DNA of 64,000 nt from Hwanghaeella sp965227365 (GCF_965227365.1 NZ_OZ245754.1:496001-560000), one strand, 5' to 3'. Numbered from the stretch's first letter, positions 43,036 to 53,059 are shown. The notes: generated by a model from the sequence alone, not told the origin. A program made the numbers and translations.

Positions 43036-43547
43036 CACGAGCCGGCATGACTGATACTGCCGAAGGCGGCCCTTCCCTGACACGACTGGGATTGGCCGTC
43101 TGCGGCATTTCGATCGTCCTGGACCAGGTCACCAAATGGCTGTTTCTCGACATCGTTCGCGCTGCGGGCGGTGCGATCGAGGTCACTGGATTTTTCAATC
43201 TGGTGACGGTCTGGAACCGGGGTGTCAGTTTCGGCATGTTGTCGAGCGACGCCGAACTTGGGCGCTGGCTGTTGTCTGGCCTGGCCTTGGCTATTGCGAT
43301 CGGGTTGTTTTTCTGGCTGCGCAAGGCGGGGCACTGGATCCTTGCCACCGCGCTCGGCCTGATCATGGGCGGCGCGGTCGGCAATGTCATCGACCGTGTC
43401 CGTTTCGGCGCGGTGTTTGATTTTCTCGACCTCCATGTGGCCGGATACCATTGGCCCGCGTTCAACGTGGCGGATGCCGCGATCGTCGTTGGGGTTGGAT
43501 TGATCCTGTTGGATGGTTTAATTAACAAGACGGACAACGCGGCGTAA
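43032..43547 (+). CDS. lspA: Lipoprotein signal peptidase
   Basis: 171 residues with four membrane helices. Cleaves prolipoprotein signals after lipidation. The two catalytic aspartates are in GNVIDRVRFGAVFDF and FNVADAAI; SFGMLSS is the other conserved loop. The ATG at 43032 overlaps the ileS stop; MTDT at 43047 is also possible. Confidence 0.95.
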   Translation: MTRAGMTDTAEGGPSLTRLGLAVCGISIVLDQVTKWLFLDIVRAAGGAIEVTGFFNLVTVWNRGVSFGMLSSDAELGRWLLSGLALAIAIGLFFWLRKAGHWILATALGLIMGGAVGNVIDRVRFGAVFDFLDLHVAGYHWPAFNVADAAIVVGVGLILLDGLINKTDNAA

Positions 43548-43583
43548 AATCGCGCGCAACGGTTTCGGGACGAAGTGATACCC

Positions 43584-44177
43584 ATGGTTCGAATTTCCAG
43601 GAAGATCGGTGTTTCCGCCGCGATCGCGGCATCCCTGCTGTTGGCGGGATGCGAGTCCAATCTCGGAAATCTGTTCGGCTATCAGCGCGGCGGTCCCGAC
43701 GAATTCTCGGTCGTGAAGCGCGCGCCCCTGACCTTGCCGCCGGATTTCGGTCTTCGGGCGCCCGATCCTGGTGCCGATGAGTTGAACCGCATCACTCCTC
43801 GCGCTACGGCGCGGGCGGCCCTGGTCGGTAACAGCCTGACCCCGCGTCAACAGCAACGTCTGGTGCGCGAAAAGGTCGCGCAGGGCAACAGCCCCAGCGA
43901 GGTCGCCCTGCTGGCCAAGGCGAATGCCTTGAACGCGGATCCTGAAATCCGCCAGATCGTCGATGACGAAAGCGCCTCGCTCGCCCGTGAGAATGAAGGT
44001 TTCGTGGACGACCTGCTTTTCTGGAAGGAAAAGAAATTGCCGGGCGATGTCGTCGATCCGGAAGGCGAATCCAAGCGGTTGCAGGAAAACTCCAGCCTAG
44101 GCCGCCCTGTAACCGAAGGCGATACGCCGACCATCACCACCCAGAAGGAAGAGCCGCTTTTCAAGTGGCCTTTCTGA
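43584..44177 (+). CDS. DUF3035-type lipoprotein, possible BamF
   Basis: 197 residues. Signal ending in the lipobox LLLAGC. The mature start has PDEFSVVKRAPLTLPPDFGLRAP, the motif shared by DUF3035 lipoproteins of alphaproteobacteria and resembling the BamC N-terminus; such proteins are reported as BamF of the beta-barrel assembly machinery. That link is from memory and should be treated as moderate. Lies between lspA and the M16 pair, a conserved order. Confidence 0.75.
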   Translation: MVRISRKIGVSAAIAASLLLAGCESNLGNLFGYQRGGPDEFSVVKRAPLTLPPDFGLRAPDPGADELNRITPRATARAALVGNSLTPRQQQRLVREKVAQGNSPSEVALLAKANALNADPEIRQIVDDESASLARENEGFVDDLLFWKEKKLPGDVVDPEGESKRLQENSSLGRPVTEGDTPTITTQKEEPLFKWPF

Positions 44178-44297
44178 TCCGCGATCGCATCGTCACCGCG
44201 TATTCCGCCATCCGTCCAACGATTTTGTTGCTCTCCGGCGCTTTGGTTCTGCCGCACGCCGCCTATATAGGTGGGGGTGTTACCGAGCGAGGATGAC

Positions 44298-45686
44298 GTG
44301 ATTTTGATGCGACCCCGATACCTGTTGGCGGCCTTCGTTGCGGGACTGGCGCTGTCAGCCCTCTCAATCCGTGCCGAAGCCGCTGTTTTCGACCCTGAAA
44401 CGGCGACGCTCTCCAACGGCATGGAGGTTGTCGTTGTCAGTAAACGCAGCGCACCGGTCATCACCCATATGGTCTGGTACAAGGTCGGCGCCATGGATGA
44501 ACCGCAAGGGAAGTCCGGACTGGCGCATTTCCTGGAACACCTGATGTTCAAGGGTACGGAGAATATCCCATCGGGACAGTTTTCCGAGATCGTTGCCAAG
44601 AACGGCGGTCAGGATAACGCCTTCACCAGTTCCGACTACACGGCTTATTATCAGGCGATTGCGGCGGATCGGCTCGAGCTCGTCATGAAGCTCGAATCCG
44701 ATCGGATGCGGAACCTGAAACTCGATCCCGAGGAGATAGAGACCGAACGTCAGGTGATCCTTGAAGAGCGTCGCTCGCGGACCGAGAACCGTCCCGGCGC
44801 GCGGTTGGCTGAACAGGCGGATGCAGCCTTCTATCTGAACCATCCCTATGGACGTCCGATTATCGGTTGGGCGCACGAGATCCGGGGCCTCACGCCGCAA
44901 GACATTATAGATTTCTATGACCGTTGGTACGCACCGAACAACGCGGTTCTGGTCGTGGTCGGGGATGTCGCCATGGCCGATGTCCTGCCCTTGGCCGAGA
45001 AGTATTACGGCAGCCTGCCGGTCCGGGATGTTCCGAAACCTATCGATTGGCGCGAACCGCCCCACCAGGCGGAAGGGACCGTGGTGTTGCGCGACCGCGA
45101 CGTCACCCAGCCGTCTTGGAGCAAACGCTATTTGGCGCCCAGCTATCTCTATGGCGCGACGGAGCATGCCTATCCCCTGCAGGTGCTCGTCGAGGTTCTG
45201 AGCGGGGGGACCACCAGCAGGCTCTACAGTTCGCTTGTTGTCGAGGACAAGGTCGCGGCCTCTGCCGGGGCCTGGTATTCCGCCGACAGCCGCGGCCCCT
45301 CGACACTTGGCTTCTATGTGTCGCCCGCGCCCGGCAAAACGCTGGACGAGGCGTCGGCGGCGATGGAGGCGACGGTTTCCGATATCATCCGCGACGGGGT
45401 GACCGAGGATGAGGTGCAGCGCGCCATCATCCGTCTGACCGATGCCGCCGAACTGGCGAAGGACAGTTTCCAGGGCATCGCGCGGACCTTGGGCGCGGCG
45501 GTCACGATCGGCCGCACCGCCGAGGATGTGGAAGCCTGGCCGGAGAGGATCGCTGCCGTCACCGTCGATCAGGTAAACCAGGCAATGCGGTTCGTCCTGC
45601 AGGAAAAGGGTGCCCTGGTCTCCAAACTGCTTCCGGCTAACGCGCCGACGCAGGAAGCCCAAGCAAACGGCAAAGGGAAGTCCTGA
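44298..45686 (+). CDS. M16 zinc protease, catalytic subunit
   Basis: 462 residues with a signal peptide (LLAAFVAGLALSALSIRAEA). Inverted zinc motif HFLEH (H77, E80, H81) and a downstream EERRSRTENRPGARL segment for the third ligand. Forms a heterodimer with the next gene, an M16 protein without the zinc site. GTG at 44298 follows GAGG; ATG at 44307 is an alternative. The stop overlaps the next ATG (TGATG). Confidence 0.92.
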   Translation: MILMRPRYLLAAFVAGLALSALSIRAEAAVFDPETATLSNGMEVVVVSKRSAPVITHMVWYKVGAMDEPQGKSGLAHFLEHLMFKGTENIPSGQFSEIVAKNGGQDNAFTSSDYTAYYQAIAADRLELVMKLESDRMRNLKLDPEEIETERQVILEERRSRTENRPGARLAEQADAAFYLNHPYGRPIIGWAHEIRGLTPQDIIDFYDRWYAPNNAVLVVVGDVAMADVLPLAEKYYGSLPVRDVPKPIDWREPPHQAEGTVVLRDRDVTQPSWSKRYLAPSYLYGATEHAYPLQVLVEVLSGGTTSRLYSSLVVEDKVAASAGAWYSADSRGPSTLGFYVSPAPGKTLDEASAAMEATVSDIIRDGVTEDEVQRAIIRLTDAAELAKDSFQGIARTLGAAVTIGRTAEDVEAWPERIAAVTVDQVNQAMRFVLQEKGALVSKLLPANAPTQEAQANGKGKS

Positions 45687-47035
45687 TGCAGCGCCTTTCG
45701 ATCTATTGGGCGGCATTCGCCGCCATTCTCATCATTTGGACAGCACCCGCCAAGGCGATCGAGATCCAGGAAGTGATCAGCCCCGGCGGCGTGAAAGCCT
45801 GGCTTGTGGAGGATGATACGGCGGACCTCGTTTCCATGGATTTCCTATTTGCGGGCGGTGAGTCTCTTGATCCGGCCGGCAAGGAAGGGCTCGCTGAGCT
45901 GGTTTCGAGTCTGTTGGACGAGGGTGCGGGCGATTTGGATAGCCAAGCCTATCAGCGCATACTCAACGACAAGTCCATCGGCATCGGGTTTTCCGCCGGC
46001 CGCGATTCCTTTTCCGGCAGTTTCATGGCGCTCAACCGTTACCGTGACGAGGCGGTACGCCTCCTCCGGCTCGCCCTGACCGCACCGCGGTTCGACGAGG
46101 ATGCGGTGGAACGGATACGTGGGCAGATTCTGATCAATCTCAAACGCCGCGAGACCAGCCCGAATGCAAAAGCGGGCGCGGCTTTGGTGAAGGCGCTGTA
46201 TGGCGACGACCCCTATGGCCGGCCGGGCGGCGGAACGATAGACGGCATTCAAGCGGTCACGGTGGCCGACATGCGCGACTTCGTCGCCAGGACCTTGACC
46301 CGGGACAAGCTGATCATCGGCGTGGTGGGGAATATCACGGCCGACGAGTTGAAGCCGATGTTGGATGATATTTTCGGCGGTCTGCCCGAAAAGGGTGACG
46401 TCCCCGTTCTGGCGCCTGTAAAGGCCTCGGCGGACGGCGGCGTCATCGTCATCGAACAGGATGTGCCGCAAAGCGTCGTCACCATGGCGCAGCCGGTCGA
46501 TATCGACCGAAACGACCCGGATTACTACGCCGCCTATCTGGTGACCCATATCCTGGGCGGCGGCGGGTTTTCTTCACGGCTGACGGAAGAAGTGCGCGAG
46601 AAACGCGGCTTGGCCTATTCGACCTATGCGGCCCTGCAAGATTCGAAACGGTCCGCGCTTATCACCGCGGGGGTCTCCACGCGCAACGACGGCGTCGCCG
46701 AATCCGTTGAGATCATCCGGCGAGAATGGACGAAGATGCGTGATCGCGGTGTCACCGCGGAGGAACTGAAGAACGCAAAAACCTATCTGACCGGATCCTA
46801 CCCGTTGCGGTTCACCACCACCGGTCAGATCGCGGGTGCGCTGGCCGGTATCCAGTACTATGACCTCGGCATCGACTATATCGACAAGCGAAACGGCTAT
46901 CTGGAAGCGGTTACGCTGGAACAGGCGAACAGGGTCGCGAAGCAACTTTTCGATCCGGATGCCCTGACCATCGTGGTCGTCGGCAAACCTGTCGGTTTGG
47001 CCGCGACCCGGCCGGTACCCGATATCGGCGGATAA
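45686..47035 (+). CDS. M16 zinc protease, non-catalytic subunit
   Basis: 449 residues with a signal peptide ending near TAPAKA. M16 fold, but the position of HFLEH reads ELVSSL, so no zinc site. A C-terminal region with GGGFSSRLTEEVREKRGLAYS supplies the substrate-binding Arg/Tyr of such pairs. Overlaps the upstream gene by one base. Standard active-inactive M16B pair, exported to the periplasm. Confidence 0.92.
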   Translation: MQRLSIYWAAFAAILIIWTAPAKAIEIQEVISPGGVKAWLVEDDTADLVSMDFLFAGGESLDPAGKEGLAELVSSLLDEGAGDLDSQAYQRILNDKSIGIGFSAGRDSFSGSFMALNRYRDEAVRLLRLALTAPRFDEDAVERIRGQILINLKRRETSPNAKAGAALVKALYGDDPYGRPGGGTIDGIQAVTVADMRDFVARTLTRDKLIIGVVGNITADELKPMLDDIFGGLPEKGDVPVLAPVKASADGGVIVIEQDVPQSVVTMAQPVDIDRNDPDYYAAYLVTHILGGGGFSSRLTEEVREKRGLAYSTYAALQDSKRSALITAGVSTRNDGVAESVEIIRREWTKMRDRGVTAEELKNAKTYLTGSYPLRFTTTGQIAGALAGIQYYDLGIDYIDKRNGYLEAVTLEQANRVAKQLFDPDALTIVVVGKPVGLAATRPVPDIGG

Positions 47036-47161
47036 ACATTCCCCGCGTGTGACGGCGGTTACTTGAATGGGCCAGCCGGGTGCGAGAGTATGCGCGTGCG
47101 CCCAGGGGAGTGCGCCGCTAGTCTGAACAATTCTAAGAACATTGGTGAGCCGTAAGCGAAC

Positions 47162-48484
47162 ATGCCGTATCAACAGAGCACAGAAGCCTGCATGGCGGAC
47201 AAGATCGGTCCGCAGGGTCTCACTCCGGAACAACTCGAAGCCTATGTGCCTGCCCTGGTCGAGGGCATAGAGGCTATACGGCAAAAGAAGGAAAGCGGCG
47301 ATCTGCCGTTGCTGCGTCTGCCTGAACGGCGAGACGATCTGCCGGAGATGCACCAGATCGCGGACAGATACCGCAACTTCTTCGAAGACGTTGTGGTGTT
47401 GGGGACCGGCGGGTCGAGTCTCGGCGGCAGGGCCTTGTACACAATGGCCGATCCCGACAAGCGCGGGTTGGCGCCGCGCCTTCACATCGTCACCAATGTG
47501 GATCCCTTCGGCTTCAACCGGGTGATCCGGCATCTGGACCGGCGCAAAACCGGCTGGATCGTGATTTCGAAGTCCGGCGGGACGGCGGAAACCTTGATGC
47601 AGTTCCTCAGTGTATTGCCGCTCCTGCGGACGACATTGGGTGACGCGCGGATCAAGGAACACGTCACGATCATTACCGAGCCGGGCGACAATCCGTTGCG
47701 CAAATTGGCGAAGGAATTCGACCTGCCTGTCCTGGATCACGATCCCAAGGTCGGCGGACGCTATTCGGTTCTTTCCGTCGTCGGTCTGCTGCCAACCCTG
47801 ATCGCCGGGCTGGATGCCACCGCGGTGCGCGAAGGGGCGGCGGATATCCTGAATCGGACCCTCAGCGCCAAGGATCCGTTGACCGCGGACCCGGCGCTTG
47901 GCGCCGCCATCAGTGTGGGGCTGAACAAGAATGCCGGGATCCTGGCGCATGTCATGCTGGCCTACAGCGATCGTCTCGGGTCGCTCAGCCGCTGGTACCG
48001 TCAGCTTTGGGCGGAAAGCCTGGGCAAGAAGGGTGAAGGTACGACGCCGATCTACGGTACCGGTCCGGTCGATCAGCACAGCCAGTTGCAGCTTTGGCTC
48101 GACGGGCCGGCTGACAAGATGTTCACCGTGCTTTCAGGCCCGCTTGAGGAAGACACGGAAAATGTCGGTCCCGGCACGGTGGATCCGGTCGATCCGACCC
48201 TCGCGAAGCTGACCGGCATGGATTATCTGGCCGGTCGGACGCTGGCGGAACTGATGGATGCATCACGCCGCGGCACATCGGAAACCCTGATCCAACACGG
48301 CAAGCCGGTGCGTCGTATCCATTTCGATGCGATCAATGAATACGCGCTGGGCGGAATCATGATGCACTTCATGTTGGAGACGATCCTGTCCGCCCATCTG
48401 CTGAATGTCGATCCGTTCGACCAGCCCGCTGTGGAGCATGGCAAGAAGCTGACGCGTCAGTATCTCTTCGATTTGCAAAACTAG
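47162..48484 (+). CDS. pgi: Glucose-6-phosphate isomerase (short form)
   Basis: 440 residues, the alphaproteobacterial short form. SIS domains with GTGGSSLGG, SKSGGTAETLMQFL and the active-site region GTGPVDQHSQLQLWLDGP, plus the C-terminal Lys in VEHGKKL. The ATG at 47162 lies among CCG-rich bases with no clear Shine-Dalgarno; MADK at 47192 is an alternative. The stop TAG lies within a 14-bp perfect palindrome. Confidence 0.93.
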   Translation: MPYQQSTEACMADKIGPQGLTPEQLEAYVPALVEGIEAIRQKKESGDLPLLRLPERRDDLPEMHQIADRYRNFFEDVVVLGTGGSSLGGRALYTMADPDKRGLAPRLHIVTNVDPFGFNRVIRHLDRRKTGWIVISKSGGTAETLMQFLSVLPLLRTTLGDARIKEHVTIITEPGDNPLRKLAKEFDLPVLDHDPKVGGRYSVLSVVGLLPTLIAGLDATAVREGAADILNRTLSAKDPLTADPALGAAISVGLNKNAGILAHVMLAYSDRLGSLSRWYRQLWAESLGKKGEGTTPIYGTGPVDQHSQLQLWLDGPADKMFTVLSGPLEEDTENVGPGTVDPVDPTLAKLTGMDYLAGRTLAELMDASRRGTSETLIQHGKPVRRIHFDAINEYALGGIMMHFMLETILSAHLLNVDPFDQPAVEHGKKLTRQYLFDLQN

Positions 48485-48516
48485 GGCATGCCCTAATACC
48501 AGGGAGGGGTTCCTCC
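48482..48516. promoter_or_regulatory. Palindrome and Shine-Dalgarno hairpin before mutL
   Basis: TAGGGCATGCCCTA (48482-48495) is a perfect 14-bp palindrome starting at the pgi stop. Just after it GGAGG-GGTT-CCTCC (48503-48516) is a 5-bp stem that would pair the only strong Shine-Dalgarno with a C-rich stretch, leaving it 15 bases from the mutL ATG. Confidence 0.4.
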
Positions 48517-48522
48517 AGGCCC

Positions 48523-50385
48523 ATGGCCATCCGTCGATTACCAGAGACGATTGTCAACCGCATCGCCGCGGGCGAGGTGGTGGAACGCCCTGCCTCCGCG
48601 GTGAAGGAACTGGTTGAGAACAGCCTGGATGCGGGCGCGCATCGGGTTGATGTAGCCATCCGTGAAGGCGGGCGCAGTCTGATCGCCATTACCGATGACG
48701 GCTGCGGCATGGGGCCGGACGAGTTGATGTTGGCGATCGAGCGTCACGCGACCTCGAAGCTGCCGGACGAAGATCTGTTCAACATCGCCACCCTGGGGTT
48801 TCGCGGCGAAGCCCTGCCGTCCATCGGATCGGTAAGCCGGATGAGCATTACCAGCCGTCCGGCCGGCGATGAGAATGCCTGGACGTTGGCCATCGAAGGC
48901 GGAAAGGTGGGATCGGTCGCGCCGTCATCCGGTCCGCCTGGTACACGGATCGAGGTGCGGGATCTGTTCTATGCGACGCCCGCGCGGTTGAAGTTCCTGC
49001 GCAGCGAGCGGGCCGAGACCTCCGCCGTGATCGAGGTGCTGAACCGTCTGGCCATGGCCCATCCGGACGTTTCCTTCTCACTGCATGACGGCAATCGGGA
49101 ACGAATCCGCCTTCGCGCAGAGCAGGGCGAACTGCTGGATGCAAGGCTGGCCCGCCTGGGCGGCATCATGGGGCGGGAGTTCATGGAGAACGCCTTGCCG
49201 ATTTCGGCCGAACGGGATGGCGCCACCCTGACCGGATTCGCCGGCCTGCCGACCCTCAATCGGGGCACGGCCAGCATGCAGTTCCTATTCGTCAACGGCC
49301 GACCGGTCAAAGACAAGCAATTGACCGGCGCGGTCCGTGCCGCCTATGCGGATTTCCTTGCGCGCGACAGACATCCCCTGCTGGCACTGTTCCTGGAAAT
49401 GGAACCGCGCATCGTCGACGTGAACGTCCATCCCGCGAAGTCGGAAGTCCGCTTCCGCGATCCCGGTTCGGTGCGGGGATTGGTGGTCGGGGCGTTGAAA
49501 CATGCGCTTGCCGAGGCAGGCCATCGGGCCTCCACGACGGTGTCGGCCGCGGCCTTGGGGTCGATCCGCCCGCAGGGCGCGCATCAGCTTTCCTTCACCG
49601 GCCGTGCGCATTCCGGCGCCGTTCGGATGCCCTCCGGCAGCGGTTATGCGCCGAGCTATGCACCGGTTGCGCCTCCCGCGCCGGGTATGGCGGAAGCGGC
49701 CAATGCTTTCTATGCCCCGGTGTCCGAACCGGTCTCGTCGGAGTCCGGCTTTGCCCCGGCGGCGCGGTCCGACGACCATGCGGCGGATGCGGTGGGACTG
49801 ATCGACCATCCGCTCGGCGCCGCGCGGGCGCAGTTGCATGAGACCTATGTGGTCGCCCAGACCAGCGACGGCATCGTGATTGTCGATCAGCATGCGGCGC
49901 ATGAGCGCCTGGTTTACGAGAAGATGAAACAGGCCTTGGGCGAGCGGGGTGTTCCCCGGCAGGGCCTGCTGATACCGGAAATCGTGGAACTCGATGACGA
50001 AGTTGCGGCCAAGTTGCTCTCACGAGCGGAGGAACTGGCGGAACTTGGACTGGTTCTGGAAGGATTTGGGCCGGGCGCGGTGGCTGTCCGAGAGACACCG
50101 TCGCTTCTGGGCGAGCTTGATGTGCAGGGGCTGGTGCGCGATCTGGCCGATGAACTTGCCGATCTGGGGGATGCTTTCACCCTGAAGGAAAAGCTGGAAG
50201 AGGTTTGCGGGACCATGGCGTGCCACGGTTCCGTCCGGTCGGGGCGTCGCCTGAACACCGAGGAGATGAACGCCCTGCTCCGACAAATGGAAGCAACGCC
50301 GCATTCCGGCCAGTGCAATCACGGAAGACCAACCTACGTTGAATTGAAGCTGGCGGATATCGAGCGCTTGTTCGGACGCCGTTAG
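48523..50385 (+). CDS. mutL: DNA mismatch repair protein MutL, endonuclease type
   Basis: 620 residues. N-terminal GHKL ATPase: ENSLDAGA, DDGCGM, GFRGEALPSIGSV, GTRIEVRDLFYATPARL. After a Pro/Ala linker (about 350-430), the C-terminal endonuclease motif is present as DQHAAHERLVYEK, with ACHGSVRSG and CNHGRPT. So it nicks DNA itself, as in bacteria without MutH. Confidence 0.96.
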   Translation: MAIRRLPETIVNRIAAGEVVERPASAVKELVENSLDAGAHRVDVAIREGGRSLIAITDDGCGMGPDELMLAIERHATSKLPDEDLFNIATLGFRGEALPSIGSVSRMSITSRPAGDENAWTLAIEGGKVGSVAPSSGPPGTRIEVRDLFYATPARLKFLRSERAETSAVIEVLNRLAMAHPDVSFSLHDGNRERIRLRAEQGELLDARLARLGGIMGREFMENALPISAERDGATLTGFAGLPTLNRGTASMQFLFVNGRPVKDKQLTGAVRAAYADFLARDRHPLLALFLEMEPRIVDVNVHPAKSEVRFRDPGSVRGLVVGALKHALAEAGHRASTTVSAAALGSIRPQGAHQLSFTGRAHSGAVRMPSGSGYAPSYAPVAPPAPGMAEAANAFYAPVSEPVSSESGFAPAARSDDHAADAVGLIDHPLGAARAQLHETYVVAQTSDGIVIVDQHAAHERLVYEKMKQALGERGVPRQGLLIPEIVELDDEVAAKLLSRAEELAELGLVLEGFGPGAVAVRETPSLLGELDVQGLVRDLADELADLGDAFTLKEKLEEVCGTMACHGSVRSGRRLNTEEMNALLRQMEATPHSGQCNHGRPTYVELKLADIERLFGRR

Positions 50386-50466
50386 CCTGTCTTGGCCTGA
50401 GGTTTTGACTTTGCCGGTGCCGCCCGTTACTCCGGCAGGGTCATTCACGATAGAGCCTCTCCCACC

Positions 50467-51669
50467 GTGTCCAGCGAACCCGCAACGAGCCAGTCAAATT
50501 TCAAGGCCTTGATCCCGCTTGCCGCCGCGACATGCGTCAACATCATCGGTTTGGGGATCGTCATTCCCTTGTTGCCCTTCGCGGTTAAGGAGGCCGGCGG
50601 CGGGGATTTCGAGGCCGCCGCGATCTTCTCCGTCTTTTCGGCCTGTTCGTTATTGAGCGCGCCGCTATGGGGACGGCTTTCCGACAAGATCGGCCGGAAG
50701 CCGGTCATGGTCATATCGGTTCTGGCAACCGTCATCAGCTATGTCTGGCTCGCCAACGCCGATACACAGGTGGCGATTTTCCTGAGCCGGGCGTTCGCCG
50801 GTCTGACCGCAGGGTGGCTCGCGACCAGCCAAGCCTTCGTTGCCGATGTTACGACATCCGAGGATCGCGCCAAGGGAATGGGAATGCTGGGGGCCGCGTT
50901 CGGGATCGGTTTCACGATCGGGCCGGCAATCGGGGCGACCGCGGTCGGCGGCGAGCATCCCGATTTCGCTTTTCCGAGCTATATCTCCGCCGGTTGTGCC
51001 TTCGTCGGATTGCTGATCACCGCCGTCCTGGTCAAGGAACCGGCCCGGCATCGCGTCCATCAGGCGGATATGGCCGAAGGGGCGCTGAAGGTCGCGAAAG
51101 AACCGTGGCTGCTTCGTTTGCTGGTGCCTTTCTTCCTTGTGTCCTTGGTCTTCACCGGGGTGGAAGGAACGCTGGCGCTGTGGGGCGCGCATGTGCTGGA
51201 TATCGGCCCGCGGGATATCGGCTATTTCCTGGCCTTCGCGGGGGTCATCAACGCCATCGTCCAAGGCGGCCTCGTCGGCCGCTTGAGCAAGAAGATGGGG
51301 GAAGCGCGGGTCGCCTTGATCGGGGCGCTGGCCTTGATGCTTTCCGTCCTCTCCCTAAGCTTCGTAACCGAGTATTACTGGCTTGCCCTGCCGATGGCCC
51401 TGCTGGCGATCGCCATGGGGTTCCACAATCCCGCCATGCAGAGTTTGATGAGCCGTCAGGCGCCGGAAGGGCTGAAGGGTACCGTTATGGGCACGGCGCA
51501 ATCGACGGCAAGCCTGGCGCGGATCGCCGGGCCTGCCCTGGCCGGTCTTGCGTTGGAGCATATCGACGTGACAGCCCAGTTCTGGATCGGATTCGCCATT
51601 CTGATTCCGGTTCTGTTCATGATCCTGGCGCTCGGCAAAAAGCGGGTTGCGGCGGAACAGAGCGGCTAG
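50467..51669 (+). CDS. MFS transporter
   Basis: 400 residues with twelve likely membrane segments. MFS signature GRLSDKIGRKPVMV between helices 2 and 3, and TSEDRAKGMGMLGAAFGIGFTIGPAIGA in helix 5, typical of drug/H+ antiporters such as tetracycline or multidrug exporters. GTG start at 50467. The substrate is unknown. Ends 4 bases before rsmD, which is convergent. Confidence 0.9.
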   Translation: MSSEPATSQSNFKALIPLAAATCVNIIGLGIVIPLLPFAVKEAGGGDFEAAAIFSVFSACSLLSAPLWGRLSDKIGRKPVMVISVLATVISYVWLANADTQVAIFLSRAFAGLTAGWLATSQAFVADVTTSEDRAKGMGMLGAAFGIGFTIGPAIGATAVGGEHPDFAFPSYISAGCAFVGLLITAVLVKEPARHRVHQADMAEGALKVAKEPWLLRLLVPFFLVSLVFTGVEGTLALWGAHVLDIGPRDIGYFLAFAGVINAIVQGGLVGRLSKKMGEARVALIGALALMLSVLSLSFVTEYYWLALPMALLAIAMGFHNPAMQSLMSRQAPEGLKGTVMGTAQSTASLARIAGPALAGLALEHIDVTAQFWIGFAILIPVLFMILALGKKRVAAEQSG

Positions 51670-51672
51670 ACC

Positions 51673-52224
51673 TTACTCACGGCTCAAAAACAGAAAACGC
51701 GCCGCGCCATACCGGCGCTCGTCCAACATGGCGAAACCGTTCGGTTTTTCCCACGGCGTTTTCGGGTCGAGTTGCGCGACGACCAGTGTTTCCGGGCCGA
51801 TAGCGCCGGCATTCAATGCGGAAATCAGGCCCTGTTCTATCGCACCTTCCTTGTAGGGCGGGTCGAGCAGGACGATGTCATAGGGCCGTGCCTGCCGACC
51901 CAGTCGAAAGGCGTCTACAGTATCGACGTGGCTTCGATCCTCCGCTCTGCATTTCGCGATATTGGCGTGCAGCGCGGCCAGCGCCGGTTTTGCGTTTTCC
52001 ACGAAGGTACAATGCGCGGCGCCACGGCTCAGCGCTTCCAGGCCCAGTGCACCGGTACCGGCGAACAATTCCAGGATGCGTCCGCCGCGCAGTTTTTCCG
52101 CATAGTCGCCATGGGCCAGAATATTGAACAGGTTCTCGCGCGCCCGGTCGGATGTCGGGCGTGTGGCTGAACCGTCCGGGGCTTCCAGCCGGACGCCCTT
52201 ATGCTTTCCCGCGACGATCCGCAT
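51673..52224 (-). CDS. rsmD: 16S rRNA (guanine-966-N2)-methyltransferase
   Basis: 183 residues. SAM motif ILELFAGTGALGLEAL and the catalytic DPPY in IVLLDPPYKEGA. Methylates G966 in the small subunit. Overlaps the end of rluB by 26 bases on the same strand, so the two are translated from one transcript. Confidence 0.95.
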   Translation of the reverse strand: MRIVAGKHKGVRLEAPDGSATRPTSDRARENLFNILAHGDYAEKLRGGRILELFAGTGALGLEALSRGAAHCTFVENAKPALAALHANIAKCRAEDRSHVDTVDAFRLGRQARPYDIVLLDPPYKEGAIEQGLISALNAGAIGPETLVVAQLDPKTPWEKPNGFAMLDERRYGAARFLFLSRE

Positions 52225-53059
52225 CGGCTGGCTTTCGGCCGCGTGCCTTCGCGGCGGCGGCTTTGCGTTTGTAACCGGGTTTCACCGGTTTCGGTTTGGC
52301 CTTGGCGCCCTTGTGGCTTTCGCCCAAAAGCTTTTTCACCACACCGATCGGCACTTCCTCGATGACGCTGCGCGGCAGGTCGCCCAACGCGATCATGCCA
52401 TAGCCCACACGGATAAGGCGGTTCACCCGATATCCCAGATGTTCCATGACGCGCCGGACTTCGCGGTTCTTGCCTTCGCGCAGGATGACCGTGACCCAGG
52501 CATTGCTGGTCTGCTGACGTTCCAGTTCGGCATAGATCGGCCCGTATTTCACGCCGTCGACGGTGACACCACGATCAATGCTTTCCAGCTTTGCCGGGTC
52601 GACGACGCCGTGGACGCGGATGCGGTACTTCCGCGGCAGCCCTGTAAGGGGGTGTTCCAGTTTGCGCGCCAGTTCCCCATCATTTGTGAACAGCAGCAAC
52701 CCTTCCGAATTCAGATCGAGGCGGCCGACGCTGATCAGACGCGGCAGATCGCGCGGCAGGTCGTTGAAGACAGTCGGCCGGCCTTGCGGGTCATTGGTCG
52801 TGGTCAACAGGCCGGCCGGCTTGTGATAGCGCCATAGCCGCGGACGGTCTGCGGTGGGCAGCGGCTTACCGTCGACGACAACCTTGTTCTCCGGCGTCAC
52901 CGTCACGGCAGGCGTGGTGATCACTTCGCCATCGATGGAAACACGGCCTTCGGCGATCCAGCGTTCCGCCTCCCGGCGGGAACATAGACCGGCGCGCGCC
53001 ATCACTTTGGCGATGCGCTGCCCCTCTGTATCCGGTTGGGTGTCCTGCGGTTCGTCCAT
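52199..53059 (-). CDS. rluB: 23S rRNA pseudouridine synthase B family
   Basis: 286 residues. N-terminal S4 domain (RIAKVMARAGLCSRREAERWIAEGRVSIDGEV) and catalytic Asp in GRLDLNSEGLLLF. The C-terminus is a Lys/Ala-rich tail. RluB-type (pseudouridine 2605) rather than RluE or RsuA by length and tail, but this is not certain. Divergent from tadA. Confidence 0.88.
   Translation of the reverse strand: MDEPQDTQPDTEGQRIAKVMARAGLCSRREAERWIAEGRVSIDGEVITTPAVTVTPENKVVVDGKPLPTADRPRLWRYHKPAGLLTTTNDPQGRPTVFNDLPRDLPRLISVGRLDLNSEGLLLFTNDGELARKLEHPLTGLPRKYRIRVHGVVDPAKLESIDRGVTVDGVKYGPIYAELERQQTSNAWVTVILREGKNREVRRVMEHLGYRVNRLIRVGYGMIALGDLPRSVIEEVPIGVVKKLLGESHKGAKAKPKPVKPGYKRKAAAAKARGRKPADADRRGKA

Noticed and set aside
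44271..44298. Earlier GTG starts for the M16 catalytic subunit
   Set aside because: They lack a Shine-Dalgarno and add charged residues before the signal peptide.
46574..48079. 501-codon minus-strand frame across the M16 and pgi genes
   Set aside because: Spans two unrelated real genes on the other strand; Arg/Gln-rich shadow composition.
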